This document shows, one piece after another, positions 29,992 to 39,057 of a stretch of 64,000 nt of DNA (its first letter is position 1; each line of letters begins with the position of its first letter). The DNA lies in contig NZ_LT629786.1 in NCBI RefSeq assembly GCF_900105675.1, positions 5,828,001 through 5,892,000 of the forward strand, given 5' to 3'. The position numbers were made by a program, and so were the translations under genes. The notes beneath the pieces were generated by a model, which saw nothing but the letters and a program-made list of their open reading frames with translations, made no database searches and was not told the DNA's origin. Source of the stretch: Pseudomonas synxantha. GTDB lineage: Bacteria > Pseudomonadota > Gammaproteobacteria > Pseudomonadales > Pseudomonadaceae.

Positions 29992-31901
29992 CAGGACAGC
30001 GCCTCCAGCTCCGCTTGCAGGGTTTCGAGCAACTCGAGGGCCTCCATCCAGGTTTCCTCCAACTGCCCTTCGCGCACCTTGAGCTTGGCCTGTTCGGCCA
30101 GCAGGTCGCGCAGTTCATCCTTGCGCGCGGCCTCGTACACGGCGCTGTCGCCCAGGCTGGCTTCGATCCTGGCCAGGCGCTCGTGCACCTTGCCCAGCTC
30201 GGCTTCCAGCTTGTCGGCTTCACGCTTGTGCGGGGCCAACTGCTGGCGCAATGCGGCGGCAGCCTGGCGCTGGGCTTTCTTGTCGGTCTTGTCTGGATTG
30301 ACCGGCGTGTTACTGGCCGGCGCATTACGCAGGCGGTAGTCGGTCAGCCAGCGCGCATAGTCGTCCAGGTCGCCGTCGAACTCTTCGACCTTACCGTCAG
30401 CCACCAGCAGGAAGTTATCGGTGGTGCTCTTGAGCAGATGGCGATCGTGGGAGACCACCAATACCGCACCGCTGAATTCCTGCAGGGCCATGGTCAGCGC
30501 CAGGCGCATTTCCAGGTCCAGGTGGTTGGTCGGTTCGTCGAGCAGCAGCAGGTTCGGGCGGTCCCAAGCGATCAGGGCCAGAGCCAGCCGGGCTTTTTCG
30601 CCTCCGGAGAAATTCAGCACGGGCTCATCAATGCGCGCACCACGGAAGTCAAAACCACCGAGGAAATCACGCAAGGTCTGCTCGCGCTCGGTCGGTGCCA
30701 GGCGTTGCAGGTGCAGCAGCGGGCTGGCCTTGGAATCGAGCGAGTCCAGTTGGTGCTGGGCGAAGTAACCCACCACCGTGTTCTCGCCACGGGTCAGGCG
30801 ACCTGCCAGCGGCTCAAGTTCGCCCGAGAGATTCTTGATCAGCGTCGACTTGCCCGCGCCGTTGGGGCCCAGCAAACCGATACGAGCGCCTGGCGTGAGC
30901 TGCAGCTTGACCTTCTCCAGGATGGTTTTGTCGCCATAACCCAGGCGGGCATCGGAGAGGTCCAGCAACGGGCTGGAGATCTTCACCGATTCGCGAAATA
31001 CAAAGTCGAACGGCGAATCGACGTGGGCCGCCGACAGCTCTTCCATGCGCTCCAGAGCCTTGATCCGGCTCTGGGCCTGGCGGGCCTTGGTGGCTTGGGC
31101 CTTGAACCGGGCGATGTAGCTTTCCATGTGCGCACGTTGAGCCTGTTGCTTCTCATAGGCCTGTTGCTGCTGGGCCAGGCGCTCGGCGCGGGCGCGTTCG
31201 AACGCGGTATAGCCGCCACGATAAAGGGTGATCTTCTTCTGTTCGACGTGGGCGATGTTATCGACCACGGCATCGAGGAAATCCCGGTCGTGGGAAATCA
31301 GCAGCAACGTACCCTGATAGTTCTTGAGGAAGTCTTCCAGCCACAGGATCGCATCAAGGTCCAAGTGGTTGGTCGGTTCGTCGAGCAGCAGCAGGTCCGA
31401 AGGACACATCAGCGCTTGGGCCAGATTGAGGCGCATGCGCCAGCCACCGGAGAAGTCGGCGACCGGGCGGTCCATCTGTTCGTTGGTAAAACCCAGGCCG
31501 GCAAGCATCTTGCGGGCACGGGCGTCGGCGGTATAGCCGTCGGCACTGTCCAGCTCGGCGTGCAGGCGGGCCTGGGCGGCACCGTCCTGGGTTTTTTCGG
31601 CTTCGGCGAGGTCGTGTTGCACCTGGCGCAGGCGCAGGTCGCCATCGAGCACGTAGTCGATCGCGATGCGGTCCAGGGTGTCGATCTCCTGGCGCATATG
31701 GGCGATGCGCCAGTCGGCCGGCAGCAGGCAGTCCCCGGAGTCCGGGGTCAGCTCACCCAGCAACAAGGCGAACAACGTGGATTTGCCGGCGCCGTTGGCA
31801 CCGATCAGGCCGGCTTTGTGACCGGCGTGCAGGGTCAGCTCGGCGTCTTCAAGAAGACGTTGCGGGCCACGCTGTAATGTTAGGCTTTGAAGTCGGATCA
31901 T
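29991..31901 (-). CDS. yheS: ABC-F family ATPase, YheS type
   Basis: A 636-residue soluble twin-ATPase of the ribosome-associated ABC-F family. ATPase 1 has GANGAGKST (about residues 35-43) and FSGGWRMRLNLAQAL. The inter-domain linker is rich in Ala, Arg and Gln. ATPase 2 has GPNGAGKSTLIK and FSGGEKARLALALI. A basic coiled-coil tail runs from about 545 to the end. It follows E. coli YheS closely throughout. ATG 31901 gives the normal N-terminus MIRLQSLTLQRG; the frame is open further upstream but unlike the family. It lies only 50 bp from the divergent TIGR02444 gene. Confidence 0.93.
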   Translation of the reverse strand: MIRLQSLTLQRGPQRLLEDAELTLHAGHKAGLIGANGAGKSTLFALLLGELTPDSGDCLLPADWRIAHMRQEIDTLDRIAIDYVLDGDLRLRQVQHDLAEAEKTQDGAAQARLHAELDSADGYTADARARKMLAGLGFTNEQMDRPVADFSGGWRMRLNLAQALMCPSDLLLLDEPTNHLDLDAILWLEDFLKNYQGTLLLISHDRDFLDAVVDNIAHVEQKKITLYRGGYTAFERARAERLAQQQQAYEKQQAQRAHMESYIARFKAQATKARQAQSRIKALERMEELSAAHVDSPFDFVFRESVKISSPLLDLSDARLGYGDKTILEKVKLQLTPGARIGLLGPNGAGKSTLIKNLSGELEPLAGRLTRGENTVVGYFAQHQLDSLDSKASPLLHLQRLAPTEREQTLRDFLGGFDFRGARIDEPVLNFSGGEKARLALALIAWDRPNLLLLDEPTNHLDLEMRLALTMALQEFSGAVLVVSHDRHLLKSTTDNFLLVADGKVEEFDGDLDDYARWLTDYRLRNAPASNTPVNPDKTDKKAQRQAAAALRQQLAPHKREADKLEAELGKVHERLARIEASLGDSAVYEAARKDELRDLLAEQAKLKVREGQLEETWMEALELLETLQAELEALS

Positions 31902-31951
31902 AATGGCGGCGGAGTCTACCAGCTTCGTTGGCCGCTGGCTTGGGTGTGAAT

Positions 31952-32416
31952 ATGTGCACTGACCTGTGGAGCTTTGCCCTCTCGACCTACGCCCGCCCGG
32001 GTGTAGAGGCTGCTTGCCTGCGCTTGCAGGAGCAAGGAGCGGATGTGTGCCTGTTGCTGTGTGGTGCGTGGCTGGAACAACGAGGGGTGGCGTATACGTT
32101 CGAACGCGTGCAGGCATTGCAGCAGCTAGCTCGCCCCTGGCGGAAACAGGTGGTCGAACCGTTGCGACAAGTGCGTGTGCAATGGCGAACCATGGCGCAG
32201 CAGGATACGCAACTGGCATCGCTACGGGAGCGGGTCAAGACTCTAGAAATGGAAGCCGAGCGAGCATTGCTGATGCGCTTGGAAACGCTGGCGCAGGCAT
32301 GGCCTATCAATGAGGGGGTGGGTCAGTACGGATGGCTTGAAGGCCTGGCGACCGAAGCCGCCAACCTTGACCACGACGCGCTGCAGCGGCTGCGCGTCGT
32401 AGTCGCCAACACTTAA
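31952..32416 (+). CDS. TIGR02444 family protein
   Basis: A 154-residue protein starting MCTDLWSFALSTYARPGVEAACL, followed by GADVCLLLCGAWLEQRG. Both stretches are characteristic of this small proteobacterial family of unknown function. The middle is helical and charged (QQDTQLASLRERVKTLEMEAERALL, possible coiled coil). The start at 31952 has a weak ribosome site. It is divergent from yheS and convergent with algP, overlapping the latter by four bases. Confidence 0.8.
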   Translation: MCTDLWSFALSTYARPGVEAACLRLQEQGADVCLLLCGAWLEQRGVAYTFERVQALQQLARPWRKQVVEPLRQVRVQWRTMAQQDTQLASLRERVKTLEMEAERALLMRLETLAQAWPINEGVGQYGWLEGLATEAANLDHDALQRLRVVVANT

Positions 32417-33567
32417 GAAGCGTTGGTTTGGGTGGTGCTTGGCGCTATCGATGCAGGGGTGCTGCCGGTCGATGCGGTTGGAGCGGTTGAAGCGGTCGCA
32501 GTGGCAGCAGGTGCTACTGGAGTGGCTGGCTTGGCGGGTGCTGGTTTTGCAGCCGCGGGTTTGGCGGCTGGTTTCGCGGCAGCAGGTTTCGCAGCTGGCT
32601 TGGCGGCTGGTTTCGCGGCAGTAGGTTTAGCAACTGGCTTGGCGACTGGTTTCGCAGCAGCAGTTTTAGCAGCTGGCTTGGCGGCTGGTTTCGCAGCAGC
32701 GGTTTTAGCCGCTGGCTTGGCGGCTGGTTTCGCAGCAGCGGTTTTAGCCGCTGGCTTGGCGGCTGGTTTCGCAGCAGCAGTTTTAGCCGCTGGCTTGGCG
32801 ACTGGTTTCGCAGCAGCAGTTTTGGCAGCTGGCTTGGCGACCGGTTTCGCAGCAGCGGTTTTAGCCGCTGGCTTGGCGACCGGTTTCGCAGCAGCGGTTT
32901 TAGCCGCTGGCTTGGCGGCCGGTTTCGCAGCAGCGGTTTTAGCCGCTGGCTTGGCGGCTGGTTTCGCAGCAGCGGTTTTAGCCGCTGGCTTGGCAGCTGG
33001 TTTCGCAGCAGCGGTTCTGGCAGCTGGCTTGGCGGCTGGTTTCGCAGCAGCGGTTCTGGCAGCTGGCTTGGCGGCTGGTTTCGCAGCAGCGGTTTTGGCA
33101 GCTGGCTTGGCGGCTGGTTTCGCAGCAGCAGTTTTCGCAACCGGCTTGGCTGCAACTTTTGCAGGGGTACGAGCACCCAGCGCTTTCCCTACGGCTTCCT
33201 TCACACGACCAATGCCCTGGGCCAGCTTCAGGCTTTCCTGAGCGTCTTTCTTGAGTTGGGAAATGTAGCTGCGGGTCTCAGCTTGACGATCCTTGAGGGC
33301 ATCCAGCAGGTCCTCAAGTTCTTTAACGGCGTCCTTGGCTTTGGCTTGCGCCTTGGACTTGCCGGCTGTAGCGGCGTCTTGCAGTTTGGTGCGGGACTTG
33401 TGCAGTTTTTCTTGGGCTTTACCGCGTTGTTTTTCCAGTTTGGCGAGCAGTTTTTCTGCATCGGCCAACGCCTGGGAACATGCGCTTTCGAGATGTTCGA
33501 GCAGGCTGCCCGAAAGTTGTTGGAGCAAGTGCAACGGGGTATTTACAGGCTTCTGTTTGGCCGACAT
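32413..33567 (-). CDS. algP: AlgP, histone H1-like alginate regulatory protein
   Basis: A 384-residue DNA-associated protein. Residues 1-125 are a helical, coiled-coil-rich domain (QALADAEKLLAKLEKQRGKAQEKL). The rest is a Lys/Ala/Pro-rich tail like eukaryotic histone H1. It contains 13 near-identical repeats of 13 residues, [KR]TAAAKP[AV]AKPAA, then a shorter degenerate KPAAKPAAAKP tract and an Ala/Thr/Ser-rich end. A perfect AGGAGG lies just before the ATG. In P. aeruginosa AlgP affects algD expression. The long frames on the opposite strand across the tail are by-products of the repeat. Confidence 0.92.
   Translation of the reverse strand: MSAKQKPVNTPLHLLQQLSGSLLEHLESACSQALADAEKLLAKLEKQRGKAQEKLHKSRTKLQDAATAGKSKAQAKAKDAVKELEDLLDALKDRQAETRSYISQLKKDAQESLKLAQGIGRVKEAVGKALGARTPAKVAAKPVAKTAAAKPAAKPAAKTAAAKPAAKPAARTAAAKPAAKPAARTAAAKPAAKPAAKTAAAKPAAKPAAKTAAAKPAAKPAAKTAAAKPVAKPAAKTAAAKPVAKPAAKTAAAKPVAKPAAKTAAAKPAAKPAAKTAAAKPAAKPAAKTAAAKPAAKPAAKTAAAKPVAKPVAKPTAAKPAAKPAAKPAAAKPAAKPAAAKPAPAKPATPVAPAATATASTAPTASTGSTPASIAPSTTQTNAS
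32629..33135. repeat. 39-bp tandem repeat array inside algP
   Basis: About 13 consecutive 39-bp units encoding [KR]TAAAKP[AV]AKPAA. Units differ by scattered single bases (for example GCGGTTTTAGCC versus GCGGTTCTGGCA on the plus strand). Such an array is expected to expand and contract between strains by slippage or recombination, in multiples that keep the frame. Confidence 0.9.
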
Positions 33568-33759
33568 GGTTTACCTCCTGGCTGACGTGGGTGCGGCTCA
33601 TACTAGCCCTCTGCTCTTACCGCCGCTAGGGCATGTTGACAGTATCGTTTGCCTTGCGTTGCACCGTACGAAAATTCTTATCGATATAACGAAAAACCGC
33701 GCCACTTTTTACTCTCTCACACTGGCATAATCCGTCGCACTTAAGCCGGGAGACTGTCC

Positions 33760-34437
33760 ATGTCGCGTTACCTTTTTCTAGTGCTTGGCTTAGTGATCTG
33801 CGTAGCCGATGCGAGCGACCAACCGTCGTCAAAAACCACTGCCTCGGATCCGCATGATCTTGCCTATAGTCTCGGCGCAAGCCTCGGCGAACGGTTGCGC
33901 CAGGAAGTCCCTGACCTACAGATTCAGGCACTGGTGGACGGCCTCAGGCAGGCCTACCAAGGCAAGCCGCTTGCGCTGGACAACGTTCGTATCGAACAGA
34001 TACTCGCCCAGCACGAAGCACAGAACGCCGCCGACGCCCAAATCCCTCAAAGCGAAAAAGCGCTCGCCGCCGAACAACAATTTCTGACTCAGGAAAAAGC
34101 CGTCACTGGCGTGCGCGAATTGGCAGACGGGATCCTGCTCACCGAGCTGGCGCCTGGCACAGGCAATAAACCGCTGGCCAGCGATGAGGTGCAGGTGAAA
34201 TACGTGGGGCGACTACCCGACGGAACTGTCTTCGACAAAAGTACGCAGCCGCAATGGTTTCGCCTGGACAGCGTAATCAGCGGTTGGAGCAGTGCGTTGC
34301 AACAGATGCCGGTGGGTGCGAAATGGCGCCTGGTAATTCCTTCACCCCAGGCCTATGGCGCAGATGGGGCGGGTGAGTTGATCCCACCCTTTACTCCTTT
34401 GGTGTTTGAGATTGAACTGCTCGGCATTCGCCACTGA
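33760..34437 (+). CDS. FKBP-type peptidyl-prolyl isomerase
   Basis: A 225-residue exported isomerase. The signal peptide covers about residues 1-19. A helical dimerisation domain follows at 27-115 (LAYSLGASLGERLRQE, typical of FkpA/Mip). The C-terminal FKBP domain has VQVKYVGRLPDGTVFDKS, VISGWSSALQQMPVGAKWRLVIP and AYGADGAGELIPPFTPLVFEIELL, so the active-site aromatic residues are present. ATG has GGGAG upstream. In P. aeruginosa the orthologue also lies between algP and algQ. Confidence 0.9.
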   Translation: MSRYLFLVLGLVICVADASDQPSSKTTASDPHDLAYSLGASLGERLRQEVPDLQIQALVDGLRQAYQGKPLALDNVRIEQILAQHEAQNAADAQIPQSEKALAAEQQFLTQEKAVTGVRELADGILLTELAPGTGNKPLASDEVQVKYVGRLPDGTVFDKSTQPQWFRLDSVISGWSSALQQMPVGAKWRLVIPSPQAYGADGAGELIPPFTPLVFEIELLGIRH

Positions 34438-34443
34438 CCCATA

Positions 34444-34474
34444 AAAAAACGGTGCGACGTGCGCACCGTTTTTT
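34444..34474. terminator. Bidirectional terminator between FKBP gene and algQ
   Basis: Stem CGGTGCG-ACGT... paired with CGCACCG, flanked by seven A on the left and a T run on the right. It can serve both convergent genes. Confidence 0.88.
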
Positions 34475-34490
34475 ATATCGTCGGCAAGGT

Positions 34491-34949
34491 TCAGACCTGG
34501 GTGGCCGCCTCTTCCTTGTGAGCGTTGTGCAGCACTTCGATCAGGCAGTCCTCCAATTCGAAACGCTCATGCAGCAGCGCACCCAATTCTTTGAATTTTT
34601 CCGCTACACATTTACCTGCATCACACAGGTCAGTAAACGCCAGCAGTTTTTCCGTGATCACATCGATGCGCGGGTAAATAGTCTCTGCCAGGTCGAGGCC
34701 ACGCTGGTCGTCGAAGGCTTCCGCCTCTTTGGTCAGTTGCTCGTAGACGCCGAAATGGCCTGCCGATACGTAATCCACCAGTACTCCACAGAAATCCTGC
34801 AATGGCTCGCGATTCGCACCCAATGCTTCGGGCTTGGCACCGAGAGCATCAAAGGCCCGAACCAGTTCGTGGCGTGCCTTCAACCAGCTGTCGATCAGCT
34901 TGTGCACCCCACCCCAGCGTTCCTGAGCATTCTGACAACTTTCCAGCAT
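34491..34949 (-). CDS. algQ: AlgQ, Rsd/AlgQ-family anti-sigma70 regulator
   Basis: A 152-residue all-helical protein. It begins [30 protein letters not shown], and the stretch [22 protein letters not shown] is typical of the Rsd/AlgQ family. These proteins bind region 4 of the housekeeping sigma factor and so shift RNA polymerase toward alternative sigma factors. In P. aeruginosa AlgQ also affects alginate, siderophore and nucleoside-diphosphate-kinase levels. The gap behind it, up to 35158, is about 200 bp and shows no gene. Confidence 0.95.
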   Translation of the reverse strand: MLESCQNAQERWGGVHKLIDSWLKARHELVRAFDALGAKPEALGANREPLQDFCGVLVDYVSAGHFGVYEQLTKEAEAFDDQRGLDLAETIYPRIDVITEKLLAFTDLCDAGKCVAEKFKELGALLHERFELEDCLIEVLHNAHKEEAATQV

Positions 34950-35158
34950 GATGATCTCTCTTCCCTATAGGGGTGCTGCTGCTATGTACCTGCGCAACAC
35001 TTCGAGGATAAAGCAGCAGCCGGACAAGGCCGCGTCTGACAAACGGTTTGGATAACGCGTGCGGGCCAGATTATGCCCGCACGACTGTGGCTTCAAGGTA
35101 CGCAGGAGAGAAAGTTCATACAAGTGTTTAATCCACTCCTACAACCTGCGTTGGGTTT

Positions 35159-35680
35159 TCATGGCCCTGCAGGGCGCAAATGCCTACAAAATAACAACCT
35201 TGAAAATTGCATGGAGCCCAGGATCAGCATGGTTACGAAGAACAACAGGCTCCACTCGGGAAGGCTCAGTTCAAATAGCGTCCAGGTGATTTCGACGCAA
35301 TCGACAGTGCCGTTGAACACTGCGCGCATGGCCTGCCAGAACGACAGGCTCTCAATCATGGATTGCAGGTTGGGCCAGCAATCCCGGACCTGGCCTGGCG
35401 GCATACTCTGCAATAGCACTTGGCGCCCCGCGGTAATGGCGCCAAGCAGCGCACATCCCATGCTCGCCAGCCCATACAGGCAAACGCCCAAGCGCCCAGG
35501 GTTATAAAGAGCAGCGACCAGGTTGATCAACGTAAACGTGGCAAGCAACAGGCGTTGTACCTGGCATAAAAAACAAGGCTGTAGCAGCGCGCCATATTCC
35601 AGATAAAAGGACGCGCCCAACGTCAGCGCACCTGCCATGAACGCCAGGAAAAACAAAGAGCGTAAAGGGGCCAAAGACAT
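35159..35680 (-). CDS. dsbH: Disulfide bond formation protein DsbB/DsbH
   Basis: A 173-residue inner-membrane protein with four helices that reoxidises DsbA with quinone. The first redox pair is C36-FL-C39 (QPCFLC) and the second pair is C101 (RDCWP) and C128 (TVDCVE), as in DsbB. An arginine follows the first pair in CQVQRLLLA. The location between algQ and the hemCDXY operon is that of P. aeruginosa dsbH. It appears to be transcribed alone. Confidence 0.92.
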   Translation of the reverse strand: MSLAPLRSLFFLAFMAGALTLGASFYLEYGALLQPCFLCQVQRLLLATFTLINLVAALYNPGRLGVCLYGLASMGCALLGAITAGRQVLLQSMPPGQVRDCWPNLQSMIESLSFWQAMRAVFNGTVDCVEITWTLFELSLPEWSLLFFVTMLILGSMQFSRLLFCRHLRPAGP

Positions 35681-35917
35681 TGTTTATCCGCACTGCAAGA
35701 GATAGGACGCTACGGTAGAGTAAAGGCCCGACCCCTTTCAATACGCCCTAGAGCAGACTATTCCGCGAAAACGTAAGGACATCCCGCCAGAGCCCGGAGG
35801 AAATCCAATTACAACAAGTAGGAATTAGTAACAACACCGCTTAAGCCAAGTGTTTACGGGGGCTTGGCGGACCGGGTGTCAGATAGGTCGGAGCCAATCT
35901 GTTCACCCTTTCCTACT

Positions 35918-37159
35918 TCAAACTCGCACAGGGACTGGCAGCGGCGAGGACAGCAGACGATTGTCCAGCAACCCCAGGCCTTCCTGAAACAATTGGTTGC
36001 TGCGCTCGGTGTCGCCCAACTGGGCCAGCAGGCGGGCCAGCTCGGCGCAGGCTTCAGGATTACGCTGCACTTGCAGGCTGCTTTCCAGATAGTCCCGTGC
36101 CTTGCCCCACAGACTGTTTTGCAGGCAGAGGCGGCCCAGCGTCAACAGCAAACTGGCATCGCCAGGATGATCCTTGAGCCAGCCTTCGGCAAACTTCAAT
36201 TGACGTGCAGGATCACTGCCGCGCAGCAGGCCATACAGCCGGATCAAGTGGCTGTCATAGCCGCGCTTGAGCGTACCACGCAGTACCTCCTCGGCCTTGG
36301 CATCCGCGCCAAGTCGACGTAGCTGGTCGGCATACGCCAGCACCAGCTGTGGCTGCTGGCGCTGGGCCGAAGTCAATTGCTCCCAGGCCCGTTCGAGGGA
36401 CTGCAAGCCCGCTTCACCTTGCTCTTCACGCTGGGCAGCCAGGCTGAGGTTCTCGCCCCAGGCGCGACGCTCCAGCTCGGCCAGCTCACCCGCAGGCAAC
36501 ACTTTGTCCTTGCGCAGTTCAGGCAACAGGCGAATCACCGACGACCAATCGCCACGCTGCTGATGCAGGCGTTGCAACTGTCGTAGCACCTGCGCGTTAT
36601 GCGGATGACGCTCGTGCATCGCCTGCAAGGTAACCAGGGCGCCTTCAGTATCGCCTCGGTCCATCTGCAATTGCGCATGGCTCAGTGCAACCGCCAGTTC
36701 GGCCTGGGGCTGGCGCTCCAGGGCGCGCTCGAGCAAGCCATCGGACTCCTCATAACGGCCCTGCTCATTGGCCGCACGGGCGGCGCCGATGTAATACAAC
36801 AACGGCTGGCGCTCTGCTTCCGCGGCGCGGTGCAAATGCCGTTCGGCGCTGGCCCAGCGGCCCTCGGCAAGGTCCATCTGGCCTTGCTCGATAGCAATCT
36901 GCACACGGCGGCTGCGGTTGCGCCGCGACCAGGGATTGACCACGCCACTGGATGTGGTGACTAGGCTCAACAACACGCGCACCAGGTAGATCGCCAGGCC
37001 GATGGCAAATACCGCCACCAAGGTAGCCCACAGGCTCGATTCGTAATGCAGCAAATGGGGATAGGTAATCAGCACGTAGCCGGTGTGTTTCGAAATGCCC
37101 ACACCCAGCGCCAGTGCGACCGCAATCGCCAGCACCAGGATCACATAGAAACGCTTCAT
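35918..37159 (-). CDS. hemY: HemY, membrane TPR protein of the haem operon
   Basis: A 413-residue inner-membrane protein with two N-terminal hydrophobic segments (about 3-22 and 40-65), then a tetratricopeptide-rich cytoplasmic region. The HemY start KRFYVILVLAIAVALALG and the RRNRSRRVQIAIEQGQMDLAEGRW segment are typical. Its role is thought to be organising late haem synthesis. It starts five bases after hemX ends and is last in the hemC-hemD-hemX-hemY operon. Confidence 0.92.
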   Translation of the reverse strand: MKRFYVILVLAIAVALALGVGISKHTGYVLITYPHLLHYESSLWATLVAVFAIGLAIYLVRVLLSLVTTSSGVVNPWSRRNRSRRVQIAIEQGQMDLAEGRWASAERHLHRAAEAERQPLLYYIGAARAANEQGRYEESDGLLERALERQPQAELAVALSHAQLQMDRGDTEGALVTLQAMHERHPHNAQVLRQLQRLHQQRGDWSSVIRLLPELRKDKVLPAGELAELERRAWGENLSLAAQREEQGEAGLQSLERAWEQLTSAQRQQPQLVLAYADQLRRLGADAKAEEVLRGTLKRGYDSHLIRLYGLLRGSDPARQLKFAEGWLKDHPGDASLLLTLGRLCLQNSLWGKARDYLESSLQVQRNPEACAELARLLAQLGDTERSNQLFQEGLGLLDNRLLSSPLPVPVRV

Positions 37160-37164
37160 CAGCT

Positions 37165-38280
37165 CTACTCCTGGGTCGCCGGTTGGCCAGCCGAGGCCTT
37201 GGCATCATCGGCAGACTGATGACGACGTTCGAGGTACGCCTGCACTGCGGCCAGGCTCGCCGCCAGGTCTGGCGTCACCACCGAAACGGCCTTGGGTTCG
37301 AGTTCAGCGATACGCGCCAGCATCGCCTTGCTCTGCGGGTTGTCCTGGTTGAAGTTGTCTTGCAACACGCTACGCGCTTCACCCAGCGAGCGGCTGTACA
37401 CCGCCGATTCGCCATTCAGTGCGGCCCATTGTGCTTGCTCCAGCGCCAGGCTCAGGGCCAGTCGCACTTGGTTCAAGCCTTGGCCCGCCAACAATGGGCG
37501 GATGTTGTCATCCGGGTTGAAGTCGATGCGGAAGTAACGGGAAACCTGCTCCCACCACTGGCTCAACCAGTTCTCCGTATCGCTGGTAGGACGCCCTTGG
37601 GAGGAAGGCTCGGTGAGTTGATACTCCGGCGCAATCGCCGCCAACTGCACGACCTGGTCACGCAAGGCCGCCAGCTGCAGGTAAAGGCCGGTACGATCCG
37701 GTTGCTCGGTGCTACGCAGCGCGGCCAGGCTCTTGGCCAGTTGCTCGCGCGCGGCGAAAGCGCCTGGGTCGCTCTGCTCGCGAAGAATTTCGTCGGCGCC
37801 CTGGACCAGCGACTGAGCGCTGTTGATGTCTTGTAAGGCGGACAAGCGCAAGCTGGCCAGACGGATCAGGTGCTCGGCTTCGGCCAGCCGCCAGTCCTTG
37901 CGGCTGGCGCCCAATACGGTTTCCAGACGCTGATTCAGGCGCTGCTGATCACCCTGCAGTTGGGCAACCAGGCGGCGGCGCTCTTCAAGCTCATCCGCGC
38001 CCGGCAACTGCGCCAGGCGAGCGGCCAACTGTTGCTGGCTTTGCTTGAGGCTCTGGGATTGGTCATCCAGGGCCTGCACCTGGCCCAGCTGATGCTGGCT
38101 GCTGGCTTGCAGGGCGCGGACCTGCCAGATCCCCCAGCCGCCGGCGGCTACGCCCGCAGCGCCCAGCAGCAAGGCGACAATGGCTAGGCCATTGCCACGG
38201 CGTGGCGCGCTGACCGGTGTCTCGACCGGCGCATCGAGCGCGGGCTGAGCTTCATCTTTAGGCAAGGCTGTTTCGCTCAC
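37165..38280 (-). CDS. hemX: HemX, putative uroporphyrinogen-III C-methyltransferase-like protein
   Basis: A 371-residue protein anchored by one N-terminal helix (about residues 32-52). Before the helix is an acidic and Pro/Ala-rich cytoplasmic segment. After it is a long coiled-coil region rich in Gln/Leu (LGQVQALDDQSQSLKQSQQQL) and a helical C-terminal domain. Despite its historical name, no methyltransferase signature is present. Translation starts at GTG (38280). It is third in the hem operon. Confidence 0.9.
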   Translation of the reverse strand: MSETALPKDEAQPALDAPVETPVSAPRRGNGLAIVALLLGAAGVAAGGWGIWQVRALQASSQHQLGQVQALDDQSQSLKQSQQQLAARLAQLPGADELEERRRLVAQLQGDQQRLNQRLETVLGASRKDWRLAEAEHLIRLASLRLSALQDINSAQSLVQGADEILREQSDPGAFAAREQLAKSLAALRSTEQPDRTGLYLQLAALRDQVVQLAAIAPEYQLTEPSSQGRPTSDTENWLSQWWEQVSRYFRIDFNPDDNIRPLLAGQGLNQVRLALSLALEQAQWAALNGESAVYSRSLGEARSVLQDNFNQDNPQSKAMLARIAELEPKAVSVVTPDLAASLAAVQAYLERRHQSADDAKASAGQPATQE

Positions 38281-38298
38281 GTATCCGTCCTTTGCGTA

Positions 38299-39057
38299 TC
38301 AGAGAGTGGGAACGGGATAGCTCCCTAACGCCACTAACAAAGCCGCGGCACTCGCGCCACGACAATCCACAACTTTTTCTGCGCCAGCAGCCCGCGCGAT
38401 CTCATAGACACGCGGACTGGGCACGAACAATGGCAGCTGTGCCACCTCTGGCCAATCGGGGCCGGCCATGGCCTGCAAGTGTAGAAAACCCTGCCCACTG
38501 CTGACCACCAGGCCGTTCAAGCGTTCCAACTGGATGCGCTGCATCAGCGTGCCCGTCTCGTAAGCCGGAAGAAAACGTCGATACAATTCCAGGTAGTCGA
38601 CACTAGCACCTTGCTCGCGCAAACGCTCTGCCAGCAGCTCCCGCCCGCCTTCGCCGCGCAGGATCAGCACCCTTGCACCCGGCCGGGCAGTAGCCTCGCG
38701 CAATGCAGGCAATTGAAGCAAGGCCTCGCTGTCATCGCCAGTGGCTGGATAGTGAACATCGAGGCCATGATCGGCCAGTATCTGCGCCGTCGCCGCCCCA
38801 ACGCTGAACCAGGGCATTGGCGCCGGAGTACTCTTCAATCGTTGCAAGGCCAGGCGCGCGGCCGGCTTGCTCACCACAATGATCGCGCAATAGCGCTGCA
38901 GCGCGCCGAACAACGCCTGTTGCTCGGGCGTGACCGGCAACGCTTCGGTTTCCAGCAAGGGTAGGCTGCTGCTGTAGATACCAGCCTCGGACAGCAAGGC
39001 CCCCAGGGCCATCGAGTCCTCGGCAGGCCGCGTCAGCAGCACGCGCCAATCGGTCAC
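38299..39057 (-). CDS. hemD: Uroporphyrinogen-III synthase
   Basis: A 252-residue two-domain enzyme that closes hydroxymethylbilane with inversion of ring D. Recognisable parts are [20 protein letters not shown] at the N-terminus, [11 protein letters not shown], and the C-terminal [16 protein letters not shown]. Sequence conservation is low in this family, so the operon position supports the call. Start is GTG, overlapping the hemC stop (GTGA), which implies coupled translation. Confidence 0.93.
   Translation of the reverse strand: MTDWRVLLTRPAEDSMALGALLSEAGIYSSSLPLLETEALPVTPEQQALFGALQRYCAIIVVSKPAARLALQRLKSTPAPMPWFSVGAATAQILADHGLDVHYPATGDDSEALLQLPALREATARPGARVLILRGEGGRELLAERLREQGASVDYLELYRRFLPAYETGTLMQRIQLERLNGLVVSSGQGFLHLQAMAGPDWPEVAQLPLFVPSPRVYEIARAAGAEKVVDCRGASAAALLVALGSYPVPTL

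Noticed and set aside
32629..33135. Regular repeats that might be a CRISPR array
   Set aside because: Units are directly adjacent without unique spacers and encode a continuous Lys/Ala/Pro tail of AlgP.
37165..38280. HemX as a true uroporphyrinogen-III methyltransferase
   Set aside because: No SAM-binding or CobA-type motifs are present. The protein is a membrane-anchored coiled-coil protein, so the enzyme name is historical.
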